In this document: positions 35,153 through 43,443 of the stretch, in pieces
Layout of the letters: each line of letters starts with the position of its first letter
Numbering within the stretch: position 1 is the stretch's first letter
Source: Butyricimonas faecalis
GTDB lineage: Bacteria > Bacteroidota > Bacteroidia > Bacteroidales > Marinifilaceae
Direction: 5' to 3'
DNA length: 64,000 nt
NCBI RefSeq assembly: GCF_003991565.1
Contig: NZ_CP032819.1
Span: 1,240,001-1,304,000 of the forward strand
Position numbers and translations under genes: made by a program
The notes under the pieces: model-generated
Told to the model about the DNA's origin: nothing
Seen by the model: the letters and a program-made list of their open reading frames with translations, nothing else
The model's database searches: none

Positions 35153-35746
35153 ATGAATGATATGGATATTCTTGAACTTGCCCGATACAATCAGCAAACT
35201 GCCTGGAAAATACTGGAACACACCGGTATTATTCCCGCATGGGAGCACATTGGGGCAATTGTTCATTTGGTAGGCTCACTCAAATCCGGTCTGTTGGCAA
35301 AAAGTAGGGATATAGACCTGCATATCTATACCGAGACACTAGATATTGGAGCCAGTTTTTCTGTAATGCAGAAACTTGCCGAACGACTCTCTTTAAAGGA
35401 AGTCCACTATAAGAATCTGATTCAGACAGAAGAAGAATGCATCGAATGGCACGCCATTTACGAAGACGAGAACGGAAATACATGGAAGTTCGACATGATT
35501 CATATTCGCAAAGGCTCAAAATATGATGGTGTGATAGAAAAAATAACAGCTGCCATTACAAATCGACTTACTCCTGAAATCAAGCAAACCATCCTCCAAA
35601 TCAAATTTGATGTACCGGACGGTGTACAGATTCCCAGCATAGAAATCTATCATGCTGTTTTCGTGGGCGGAGTTCGCAGTTACGAAGAACTGGAACAATG
35701 GAGAAAAAACAATCCGTTGCCCAATAGCTTGGATTGGTTGTCGTAA
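35153..35746 (+). CDS. Nucleotidyltransferase-fold protein
   Basis: A 197-residue protein with the NTase pattern VGSLKSGLLAKSRDIDLHIY (G-S ... D-x-D) near residue 45, as in minimal nucleotidyltransferases and aminoglycoside-type enzymes. The substrate is unknown. It is the first gene beyond the ICE end; its -7 box is the attachment core itself, so its -33 region comes from the ICE. An alternative start (MDILELARY) is at 35162. Confidence 0.7.
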   Translation: MNDMDILELARYNQQTAWKILEHTGIIPAWEHIGAIVHLVGSLKSGLLAKSRDIDLHIYTETLDIGASFSVMQKLAERLSLKEVHYKNLIQTEEECIEWHAIYEDENGNTWKFDMIHIRKGSKYDGVIEKITAAITNRLTPEIKQTILQIKFDVPDGVQIPSIEIYHAVFVGGVRSYEELEQWRKNNPLPNSLDWLS

Positions 35747-35827
35747 TGGAAAATACGTTCAAAGCAGCTCTGCAAAGTGAGGTAAATAAGTAAACTTGTA
35801 TATTATCATATGTGATAAATATTGAAA

Positions 35828-36130
35828 ATGAAAAAGATTAAAATAACAGCCATAAGAAAGGTGCAACATAGTGATTTGTCGGCTATGTACGAAAATCCTA
35901 TTGAACACACTTGTGATATTGAAGAAGGTACAACTTTTATTTCAGTTGATGGGCAGAAACCGGAAGAACTATGTGAAAGCGCATGGAATTCAATGAATTA
36001 TTTTGTTACAGAATTAGCCAATGGAGGCGGTAACTTCTATGACGGCTGGATGAAGAATCCGCACTCGGCAATGATTTCGTGTAACGATGGCTTTCGTCCT
36101 GTCAGTTTTTATATTGAAGTGATTGAGTAA
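35828..36130 (+). CDS. TIGR04076-like small protein
   Basis: A 100-residue protein (MKKIKITAIRKVQHSDLSAMY ... YDGWMKNPHSAMISCNDGFRPVSFYIEVIE) resembling the TIGR04076 family, whose function is unknown. It lies 82 bases after the nucleotidyltransferase-like gene on the same strand. Confidence 0.65.
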   Translation: MKKIKITAIRKVQHSDLSAMYENPIEHTCDIEEGTTFISVDGQKPEELCESAWNSMNYFVTELANGGGNFYDGWMKNPHSAMISCNDGFRPVSFYIEVIE

Positions 36131-36163
36131 TGATCTACATGAAGATAAAACGCTAATGCTTAG

Positions 36164-36928
36164 TTAATAGAGAATGCCGTAACTTTCTGCCCGGTTAATG
36201 GCTTCGATCACGTTATCGACATTCAGTTTTGCCAATATATTCTTGCGGTGATTGTTTACCGTGTAAATACTAAGGTTCAATTTAAAAGCAATCTCCTTGC
36301 TCAAAAAGCCCCGTCGGATTAATAAAAGTATTTCCTTTTCCCGCTTGGTTAATTGTTGATTTGACGGAACAACTGTCGATGCAAGTATCTCACCCGTCTT
36401 GCGATTTATAACTGTTCGCTTGATTCGCTCCATCGGAGTTTGATCGGGAGAAAGATCCATTACTCCCATAATTATCCACGCCTTTCCCTTCTTGTCTTTC
36501 TGAATCACTTGGTGACGACTGATTACATTCACATATTTCTGCCGGACATTTAGCATACGAAACTGAAATATCTGCTGATAATCATTTCTTTGCTCCCGCG
36601 GAAGTGAATAGATGAACTGCCCGTGTTCAATCTGGTGTTCGACGAGCTGTGCCCGGTCGTCCGGGTGAATCCGTTCCTCCAATAAATCCCCCTGCTTCCG
36701 AATCGTCTTTATCCATGTAGGGTTATATCCGAAGATAGTCGCAAAATTATCGGATGCAAAATCGTATCGTTCTTTGAAAACATCTACGGTAAAGATGCAG
36801 CTTTGGCTTATTCGCGAAAATGTCTGTATAGATGCCCTGCGTTCATTCCACAAATCATAGTCCACATCCAGTGGGCTGATCTGCTGTCTTGCCCATAATT
36901 CTTCGGGAGTTATATTATTGGTCGTCAT
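36164..36928 (-). CDS. PAS-LuxR transcriptional regulator
   Basis: A 254-residue regulator: PAS-like sensor region (about 40-160, with NFATIFGYNPTWIK) and a C-terminal LuxR HTH (LTKREKEILLLIRRGFLSKEIAFKLNLSIYTVNNHRKNIL). Its -7 box TATCTTTG (minus, 36933-36940) is only four bases before the ATG, so the mRNA should be nearly leaderless. The target genes are unknown. Confidence 0.8.
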   Translation of the reverse strand: MTTNNITPEELWARQQISPLDVDYDLWNERRASIQTFSRISQSCIFTVDVFKERYDFASDNFATIFGYNPTWIKTIRKQGDLLEERIHPDDRAQLVEHQIEHGQFIYSLPREQRNDYQQIFQFRMLNVRQKYVNVISRHQVIQKDKKGKAWIIMGVMDLSPDQTPMERIKRTVINRKTGEILASTVVPSNQQLTKREKEILLLIRRGFLSKEIAFKLNLSIYTVNNHRKNILAKLNVDNVIEAINRAESYGILY

Positions 36929-36932
36929 GCGA

Positions 36933-36940
36933 CAAAGATA
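36933..36940 (-). promoter_or_regulatory. -7 box giving a leaderless LuxR-type mRNA
   Basis: Minus-strand TATCTTTG fits TAnnTTTG. With transcription starting about 6 nt downstream, the first base would fall at or next to the start codon at 36928. Confidence 0.55.
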
Positions 36941-37078
36941 AGCGATAAATTTTTTCGTTTCTCTATTTCTATTTGACTTTCTAAAGAAATACTATAGAAC
37001 TGCCTCTCTGATCCCACCTTTACAACGTAATATCCTGTTTATAAGAAAAAAGGGAGAACCTATAAATTCTCCCTCTAG

Positions 37079-37152
37079 TGATCCGGTTGGGATTCGAACC
37101 CAAGACCTACGGCTTAGAAGGCCGTTGCTCTATCCAGCTGAGCTACCGAACC
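37079..37152 (-). tRNA. tRNA-Arg (anticodon TCT)
   Basis: A 74-nt cloverleaf on the minus strand: acceptor GGTTCGG/CCGGATC (two G-U pairs), D arm GCTCAGCTGGATAGAGC, anticodon loop CTTCTAA, T arm TTGGG-TTCGAAT-CCCAA. CCA is not encoded. The flanks 36970-37078 and 37153-37340 contain no gene. Confidence 0.95.
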
Positions 37153-37344
37153 AAGTGTCATTCAATTTTAACGGTGCAAAGATAGTGCTTTCTCCTATAA
37201 ATACAAACATTCGCTCATATTTTTTTAGATTAAAATGAACCCTCCGCATTATTATCCATAATACATTTAACAAAGACAAAATTTCATTCGCTTTCGTAAA
37301 ACTTTATTTTCCAACTCTCGTAAAATAAGTTGTGAATTTTCTTT

Positions 37345-37375
37345 TTGTGGGAGAAAAATAAAATTATATATTTGA
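37345..37375 (+). promoter_or_regulatory. tpx promoter
   Basis: TTTG (37345-37348), exactly 19 nt, TATATTTG (37368-37375): a perfect Bacteroidetes promoter, 38 bases before the tpx ATG. Confidence 0.85.
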
Positions 37376-37413
37376 AAAACAATAATAAGTCAAACACTAA
37401 AATTTAAAACACT

Positions 37414-37914
37414 ATGGCAAAAATAACACTCGCAGGTAATAGCATACACACAAAAGGTAATTTACCTTCAGTCGGTTCAGTAGCTCCCGATTTCTCATTA
37501 GTGAAAACAGATTTATCCGAATTAACCTTGGCAAGCGAAAAAGGTAAACGTATTGTCCTAAATATTTTCCCCAGTCTTGACACTAGCGTATGCGCAACAT
37601 CCGTACGCACATTCAATAAACTTGCAGCAGAAATGAACAATACCATTGTATTGGCCATCTCGAAGGATCTTCCTTTCGCACATGCTCGTTTCTGCACCAC
37701 AGAGGGAATTGACAAAGTAATTCCTCTTTCTGCATTCAGAGACCACGCTTTCGGTGAAAAATATGGGATTGAAATGGTAGACGGACCTTTAGCCGGTTTA
37801 TTGGCTCGTTCTGTTGTCGTTATCGACGAGAATGGAAAAATTATCTACGAAGAACTCGTTCCGGAAATCACTCACGAACCGAACTACGATGCTGCATTAG
37901 CTAGCTTAAAATAA
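37414..37914 (+). CDS. tpx: Thiol peroxidase (Tpx-type peroxiredoxin)
   Basis: A 166-residue atypical 2-Cys peroxiredoxin reducing peroxides with thioredoxin. Peroxidatic Cys in FPSLDTSVCATSVR (~59) and resolving Cys in ARFCTTEGI (~93). Length and both cysteines match the family. Single-gene unit with its own promoter. The stretch 37915-38167 has no gene. Confidence 0.95.
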   Translation: MAKITLAGNSIHTKGNLPSVGSVAPDFSLVKTDLSELTLASEKGKRIVLNIFPSLDTSVCATSVRTFNKLAAEMNNTIVLAISKDLPFAHARFCTTEGIDKVIPLSAFRDHAFGEKYGIEMVDGPLAGLLARSVVVIDENGKIIYEELVPEITHEPNYDAALASLK

Positions 37915-38167
37915 ATAGGTAGCGAGATAACAAATATGGACGAAACGTAGCGAATCGTACTGAAATAATATTCATTACGTTTCGTCTTATGAGAAGCACA
38001 TTCAAATTAAATTGCAATCTACTGAATAGTAATACTATAAAAAAAGAAAGTCCGTAATGGGTAACGATATAAAAATGAGCAAACTACTTTAGTTTACGAT
38101 GTTTTTCCATCGCTTCAAATAACTCATTACAAAGGTAAACAACTATTTTTATATATCAACTAATCGT

Positions 38168-38962
38168 CTATCTTTTAACCAATTTCTTTTGGTTATTCAT
38201 CCATTGAATGGCTTCGGCAGTATTTTTCACTCCAATACGTGCAAATATCTTTTTCTTATGGTATTTAACTGTGGGAAGTGATATTCCAAGAATTCCGGCC
38301 ATTTCAGTCTCAGTTTTTCCATTACTTGCGAGTTTCAAAATCATCATTGCCTTTGAGGTAAGTCTTTGGGTTTTTACTTCCACAAACTTATCTATAGATG
38401 GTATATATTGCCAAACAACGGAATTGTCGTTCAGTTTCAAATAGGCATTGCCCGGCTTTTCTGCGGTAGGATAGCTGATAACACAAAGTGTCAATCTTAT
38501 TATACCGTCATTGGTTAAATCAAGTATGGTTATCTTTTGGTTTATCAGAACCATTTTACCTCTTCTATCCCTGACTCTCAAATCATATGTATAATAACCG
38601 TTGAAATTCAATCTCTTATTCAATGGTAAAGAATAGAAATATTCAAAAACCCTTCTATTACAAGGAGCTCTTGCCTCAATATCCTTCTCGTGTATAAATT
38701 TCTCAAAATATAGATACCCTTCTCTTTGGATGTCATCCAAAGTATTTTCAAAAAAGAGCGAGCTTCCTTTTGTAACATACAGTATCTTTTTATTCATATA
38801 ATCAAGAATATAAGCATCAATATCCATAAAAGCCTCAAATGCTTTCAAACATTGGATAAAATGTTGGTTCCGTTCAGAATAGTCGATACTATCTTCTGTA
38901 TCAAAGATGTGAAACGGATGCGATGAAACGAATGAGGATTTAGTTGTCATGTTGCTTTCCAT
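38168..38962 (-). CDS. LuxR-type transcriptional regulator
   Basis: A 264-residue regulator with an N-terminal PAS-like sensor part and a C-terminal HTH (RLTSKAMMILKLASNGKTETEMAGILGISLPTVKYHKKKIF). Same general build as the 36164 regulator. Translation may begin at 38962 or at 38950 (MTTKSSF). A -7-like TATCTTTA (38973-38980, minus) lies just upstream. Signal and targets are unknown. Confidence 0.75.
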   Translation of the reverse strand: MESNMTTKSSFVSSHPFHIFDTEDSIDYSERNQHFIQCLKAFEAFMDIDAYILDYMNKKILYVTKGSSLFFENTLDDIQREGYLYFEKFIHEKDIEARAPCNRRVFEYFYSLPLNKRLNFNGYYTYDLRVRDRRGKMVLINQKITILDLTNDGIIRLTLCVISYPTAEKPGNAYLKLNDNSVVWQYIPSIDKFVEVKTQRLTSKAMMILKLASNGKTETEMAGILGISLPTVKYHKKKIFARIGVKNTAEAIQWMNNQKKLVKR

Positions 38963-39042
38963 TTGTAAAGTGTAAAGATAATAAATCCACCAATAAGGCT
39001 ATTCTTTAGCATAGTTAATTTCACTATTTAATCTTTCGACTA

Positions 39043-39050
39043 TATCTTTG
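39043..39050 (+). promoter_or_regulatory. -7 box of the acetyltransferase gene
   Basis: TATCTTTG, 33 bases before the ATG at 39083; no exact -33 TTTG at 19 nt. Confidence 0.55.
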
Positions 39051-39082
39051 CATTACAAATATATACGTAATAAATTTATATT

Positions 39083-39577
39083 ATGGAAACAAATTATTTA
39101 TCGCATAGGACTGTTGAAGTTAGTGATCTTAAAAGAATATGTCAGTTTCCTAAAGATGAGGAAGAATTGTTTTTTATGTTTCCTAAAGCTGAATATCCAT
39201 TGACTGAACGTCAATTAGAATTTGCCATTAATAGCCGATTCGATTCCACAGTTATATTATTTAACAACATTATTGTTGGGTTTGCAAATTTCTATGAGGT
39301 AAAGAAAAGTCAATATGCCTCAATAGGAAATGTAGTGATAGATGCTAACTATCGGAATCTTGGAATCGGCAAATACCTAATTCATACTATGGAGCAAATT
39401 GCCATAGAAAAATACGGTATTTCAAGACTTTATCTTTCATGTTTTAACACGAACACAAAAGGTATCCTATTATATTCTAAATTAGGCTATATGCCATGCA
39501 AGATAGAAAAATGGTTGAACTTTCAAAACGAATCATTAGCATTAATAAAAATGAAAAAGAGAATATCATCCATTTAA
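39083..39577 (+). CDS. GNAT-family N-acetyltransferase
   Basis: A 164-residue acetyltransferase with the acetyl-CoA loop NYRNLGIGKYLIHTMEQIA (the R/Q-x-x-G-x-G/A motif) near residue 95. C-terminal GILLYSKLGYMPCKIEKWL is also typical. The substrate is unknown. Confidence 0.85.
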   Translation: METNYLSHRTVEVSDLKRICQFPKDEEELFFMFPKAEYPLTERQLEFAINSRFDSTVILFNNIIVGFANFYEVKKSQYASIGNVVIDANYRNLGIGKYLIHTMEQIAIEKYGISRLYLSCFNTNTKGILLYSKLGYMPCKIEKWLNFQNESLALIKMKKRISSI

Positions 39578-39995
39578 CGAACTATAAGATTGGGATTATG
39601 AAAGAAATGCCAATACGAGAAATATAAACAAGCTAAATCATTTTGTTATAAGTAATTAATATTCATGTAGCATAAAAATGAAATATAACTTGATCTAAAT
39701 ATTAATATTTACAAATTAAAATTTATGCTTATGAATGATTTATCAGAAATAAGGATCTCAATTCGTTACTCATAAGACGCACATTTTCAAGTTGATAAAA
39801 TCACTTTTTATGAGTCGTTTGAGAAATGTAAAACCACAGACAAACAGTGTTATAAGCAGTCAATGAAGGCTATCAAATCACTGTGTTTCACTCTGTCAAA
39901 AATGGGTAATAGTGTAGAAACTGATTGTTTACCGCACTCTGCTCAAAACGGCATTTTAGCAATCCAGTAACCGGAATTACTTAACACCAATCATA
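39578..39995. other. Intergenic stretch before an integrase relic
   Basis: AT-rich. No convincing gene; one short frame (MKAIKSLCFTLSKMGNSVET..., 39863-39970, 35 codons) is without known similarity. Probably decayed mobile-element flank. Confidence 0.4.
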
Positions 39996-40298
39996 TTGAC
40001 TTTTCAGATAATTATCATATTTTTCATTTTTAGCTTTTCGGTCGGGAGTTTGCGAAGTATATTCAATGTGTTATTCCAGAGGAAGAAAAGCCACGCCAAG
40101 CCCAACGGCAACCTACCCCTGATGTACCCGCCTTACAGTGAATGGCGAAAGCAAATATTCAGTTGCAAGTTGGACATAAAGAATAACCGTGCTTCGGGCA
40201 AGAGTATTGAAGCTCATCGAATCAACCATACTGTTGATAGAATTCGTGTGTATGAAAACCGCTGCTATCAAAAACTTATGGGAGGAAAGGCAAAGTAG
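39996..40298 (+). pseudogene. Remnant of a tyrosine recombinase N-terminal domain
   Basis: From about 40056 the frame reads IFNVLFQRKKSHAKPNGNLP, then FSCKLDIKNNRASGKSIEAH, then RINHTVDRIRVYENRCYQKL. These follow the arm-binding domain pattern of Bacteroides integrases (compare 52079 and 33579), with the usual 'W-D-x-K' segment shortened. The core-binding and catalytic domains are missing; no similarity continues after 40298. It marks an older integration event. The stretch 40299-40493 has no gene. Confidence 0.6.
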
Positions 40299-40493
40299 GC
40301 ATGGGCTTTAAAATCTGCAGCAAGGTCAAGCGACTACACCGTTGAGGAAACAATCTCCACCTTCATGCTTCGTAAGCGGGTTCAAGGGCAATCTCTTTGT
40401 ACTCCCGGAGGGAACGACTTTCAGCCACCCTCCCCCCGAAGATACAAAAATTCACCGAATGTCCCGAAGGGATAAAAAATCGTTCTCGAAATC

Positions 40494-41282
40494 TCAGAAT
40501 ACGATACACATATTCATTCCCCAGCCATCCGAAGAGTAATATGGCACACTTGCAAAAGTTGCCTTATTACATTTAGCCTTTTTGAAACATTTAGAGTATA
40601 GCCAATAAGTAAGCTTTACACTGGTTATTCCTATACAAGCCCCCGCAATCACATCGTTGATGTAGTGTCGATTATTATATATTCTCAAATATCCGGTAGT
40701 AGCTGCAACCGCATATCCAGTATATCCAATCCACGGCGAAACATCCTTGTACTCTTTATAAAGAAATTCAGCACCCATAAATGCCGTGGCAGTATGCCCC
40801 GAAGGGAACGAATTACGGGCATTGCTATCCGGTCTTTTTTCCTTAAAGACAAATTTCATAGTATTGACAAGAATACCAACTGTTGCATAAGACATTGCAA
40901 GGATTATTGTTCTATCCTTAAATCCATGCTTCCCCTTTATCCCACATAAATTCAATCCATAGACAGCCACCATGGGAGCATATTGGCTATGATCATCAAG
41001 TTTGAATTTATATTTTCCTTTGGCAGAAAGGACGTTTTGAACATTTTCCCTTTGTTTGGTTAACCATCCATTATGAACAAACAGTGCGGAAGCACCAATC
41101 ACTGCAGTTGGAATTAATACTTCCTTAAGCCTTAAATTATGTGTATCATCTGTAACATGTTGGAGAGATACAGTTTGGTGAAGGCTATCCTGCTTTTGAA
41201 CTTGCGCATGTGCAGGTACGACACAATACGTAAGAAAGCCTATTATAAATAAGCTAACTTTCTCGAAATAATAAATTTTCAT
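40494..41282 (-). CDS. PAP2-family membrane phosphatase
   Basis: A 262-residue protein with a signal peptide (ends VVPAHAQ) and the three acid-phosphatase motifs: KFVFKEKRP, SFPSGHTA and YLRIYNNRHYINDV. The last has Leu before Arg rather than the usual Ser. Such enzymes dephosphorylate lipids (phosphatidate, undecaprenyl-PP or lipid A). LpxE/LpxF-like activity is possible but unproven. It is preceded by a ~300-nt structured leader. Confidence 0.82.
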   Translation of the reverse strand: MKIYYFEKVSLFIIGFLTYCVVPAHAQVQKQDSLHQTVSLQHVTDDTHNLRLKEVLIPTAVIGASALFVHNGWLTKQRENVQNVLSAKGKYKFKLDDHSQYAPMVAVYGLNLCGIKGKHGFKDRTIILAMSYATVGILVNTMKFVFKEKRPDSNARNSFPSGHTATAFMGAEFLYKEYKDVSPWIGYTGYAVAATTGYLRIYNNRHYINDVIAGACIGITSVKLTYWLYSKCFKKAKCNKATFASVPYYSSDGWGMNMCIVF

Positions 41283-41594
41283 CTACGCTGTTTTTATGCG
41301 CAAACCATAATCTTGATAATACGGGTAAAACGATAAATACCTCAGCGCAAGAAAAATGAAGCGTGAGCTTCACTTATCTAACTCTGAGGTATTTGGCGTA
41401 ACCCGTATAGACGATAAGTTCCACCCACGCATAGCGTAGGCGTTCACTGAACTTATTCGTGTCTATACATCATCTAATCGCCAAATTTTCAGAGTATATC
41501 GAATAATAGTAAACGCTATTAATATGTTATGTTAAAATTATCTCTTTTCTTAATTTGTATTACTGGTTATTAATGTTTTAATGCAGCAAAGATA
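41283..41594 (-). promoter_or_regulatory. Long structured leader of the PAP2 gene
   Basis: Minus-strand -7 box TATCTTTG (41587-41594), then a leader of about 300 nt with strong helices: 41449-41468/41405-41421 (16 pairs with an inner bulge), 41401-41407/41320-41326, a perfect 11-bp helix 41384-41394/41335-41345 (CTGAGGTATTT), and inside it a hairpin TGAAGC-TCAC-GCTTCA followed by five U (41352-41372). The last resembles a terminator. Riboswitch or attenuator behaviour is inferred. Confidence 0.5.
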
Positions 41595-41780
41595 GCGATA
41601 TGTGTTGAGAATGGCTAATCTTAAAGATTATTTTTCAAAACGAATACCTATATTTTGCGTGTTCAAAAAAACTATTTATCTACAGATGAAAGAATTATTT
41701 GACAGCATAGTAATGCAAATTGCAGGAAATAGTACGAAAAGTTTATTTCTCAATCGGTTAAGCCAAACCGATAAATATTT

Positions 41781-41813
41781 AAAATAAAAGAAGGGGTTTA
41801 AACACCCCTTCTT
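41781..41813 (-). terminator. Terminator of tnaA
   Basis: Minus strand: AAGAAGGGG-loop-CCCCTTCTT followed by TTATTTT, six bases after the tnaA stop codon. Confidence 0.85.
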
Positions 41814-41818
41814 GATTA

Positions 41819-43195
41819 TTATTTAGCACGCTCCAATTGAACAGTGAAGTGACGCATTAACGGTGCTTCCCAAGTAATCCGGAAACCACGAGTAATCTGC
41901 TCACGACGATCAAATACATTCTTCAAAGCAACAGCGATCACGTCCATGTGGTTATTCGTGTATACTCTTCTCGGAATAGCCAAACGGAGAAGATCCAAAC
42001 CACCAAAACGATTCTCTCGAGTTACCGGATCACGATCAGCCAAGATATACCCGATCTCACAGCCGCGGATACCGGCTTCCAAATACAACTCGACAGTCAA
42101 CGTTTGAGCCGGGAATTCTTCCTTCGGTACATGAGTCAACACTTTCGGAGCGTCAATAAACAAGGCATGACCTCCGGCAGGACGTTGATAAGGAATTCCG
42201 AATTCATCCAAACGTTTTGCCAAATACTCTACTTGCTTAATACGAGTTTCCAAATTATCGAATTCGGTATTTTCATCCAAACCGATAGCCAAAGCATTCA
42301 TATCGCGACCATTCATACCCCCGTATGTCAGGTAACCTTCGAACTGTACGCAGAAACCTTTAGCTCCATCGTACCAATCTTGATGACGAGTTGCAATGAA
42401 TCCACCCATATTCACGATAGCATCTTTCTTCGCACTCATGGTCATACCGTCAGCATTATCGAACATTTCTTTCACGATCTCTTTAATCGTCTTGTTCTGA
42501 TAACCTTCCTCACGAGTTTTGATAAAGTATGCATTTTCAGCAAAACGAGCCGAGTCGAACACTACTCGTTTGCCATATTTGTCAGCTATAGCACGAACTT
42601 CCTTGATATTTTTCATAGAAACAGGTTGTCCACCAGCCGTGTTATTCGTTATCGTTACAATGATAAACGGAATCTTATCAGCATGTTCTGCCAATACCGC
42701 TTCCAATTTTTTCGGGTCAAGATTTCCTTTAAAAGGAATTTCCAACTGGGTATCTTTTGCCTCATCGATTGTCACGTCCCAAGCGATAGCCTTACGCCCC
42801 TCAATATGACCTTTCGTCGTGTCAAAATGAGAGTTACCCGGCACGATATCACCCTCCTTTACGAGATAAGAGAAAAGCACGTTCTCGGCTGCACGTCCCT
42901 GGTGAGTCGGGATCACGTAATCAAATCCTGTCAAACGGGTAATCATGTTTTTCAAGTTAAAGAAAGAAGATGCACCTGCATAACTTTCATCACCCAACAT
43001 CATACCTGCCCACTGACGGTCACTCATTGAGCCGGTTCCCGAATCTGTCAACAAGTCTATATACACATGTTCTGCACGTAATTGGAATACGTTATAATGA
43101 GCCTCTTTAATCCATTGTTCTCTCTCTTCACGAGTACTTTTACGAATGGGTTCTACCATTTTAATCTTCCACGATTCTGCAAAAGGTAATTCCAT
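41819..43195 (-). CDS. tnaA: Tryptophanase
   Basis: A 458-residue PLP-dependent beta-eliminating lyase that converts tryptophan to indole, pyruvate and ammonia. PLP-Lys in MSAKKDAIV; PTHQGRAAEN near the N-terminus. Tyrosine phenol-lyase has TTTR and an Arg in MERG at the substrate site; here these are FDTTKGH and CEIG, as in tryptophanase. It appears monocistronic, with no tnaC-like leader and no tnaB permease nearby. Indole output would be the expected trait. Confidence 0.93.
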   Translation of the reverse strand: MELPFAESWKIKMVEPIRKSTREEREQWIKEAHYNVFQLRAEHVYIDLLTDSGTGSMSDRQWAGMMLGDESYAGASSFFNLKNMITRLTGFDYVIPTHQGRAAENVLFSYLVKEGDIVPGNSHFDTTKGHIEGRKAIAWDVTIDEAKDTQLEIPFKGNLDPKKLEAVLAEHADKIPFIIVTITNNTAGGQPVSMKNIKEVRAIADKYGKRVVFDSARFAENAYFIKTREEGYQNKTIKEIVKEMFDNADGMTMSAKKDAIVNMGGFIATRHQDWYDGAKGFCVQFEGYLTYGGMNGRDMNALAIGLDENTEFDNLETRIKQVEYLAKRLDEFGIPYQRPAGGHALFIDAPKVLTHVPKEEFPAQTLTVELYLEAGIRGCEIGYILADRDPVTRENRFGGLDLLRLAIPRRVYTNNHMDVIAVALKNVFDRREQITRGFRITWEAPLMRHFTVQLERAK

Positions 43196-43253
43196 AATCT
43201 TTAAACTTTAAATAGTTAATGATATAAATTAATTGTAATATAATTCTCAAAGA

Positions 43254-43269
43254 ATGACCGAATGGTCAT
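43254..43269. promoter_or_regulatory. Palindrome upstream of tnaA, candidate operator
   Basis: ATGACC-GAAT-GGTCAT, a perfect 6-bp inverted repeat about 60 bases before the tnaA start in an AT-rich promoter region. The binding protein is unknown. Confidence 0.4.
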
Positions 43270-43400
43270 AAAAAATAAGCATGTAAGTGGGGATATAAAA
43301 ACCATCACCTTCAATCAACAAAGGTGTCGCGTTTCTTAATATTCAAGAAAAGTTTACTTACTAATATGATACTTTTATCTTTCATCGTAGCAAATTTGAG

Positions 43401-43434
43401 AAAAATAAAAAAAAAGACCAAGAATTTCTTGATC
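43401..43434. terminator. Terminator downstream of the DEAD-box helicase gene
   Basis: Nearly perfect 9-bp stem GATCAAGAA/TTCTTGGTC (minus), with A and T tracts on both sides, so it can act in both directions. Confidence 0.8.
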
Positions 43435-43443
43435 TTTTTTTTA

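Noticed and set aside
41602..41787. 61-codon plus-strand frame beside the tnaA terminator
   Set aside because: No start context or similarity; its end runs into the tnaA terminator.
41948..43030. 360-codon plus-strand frame
   Set aside because: Antisense to tnaA; no domain.
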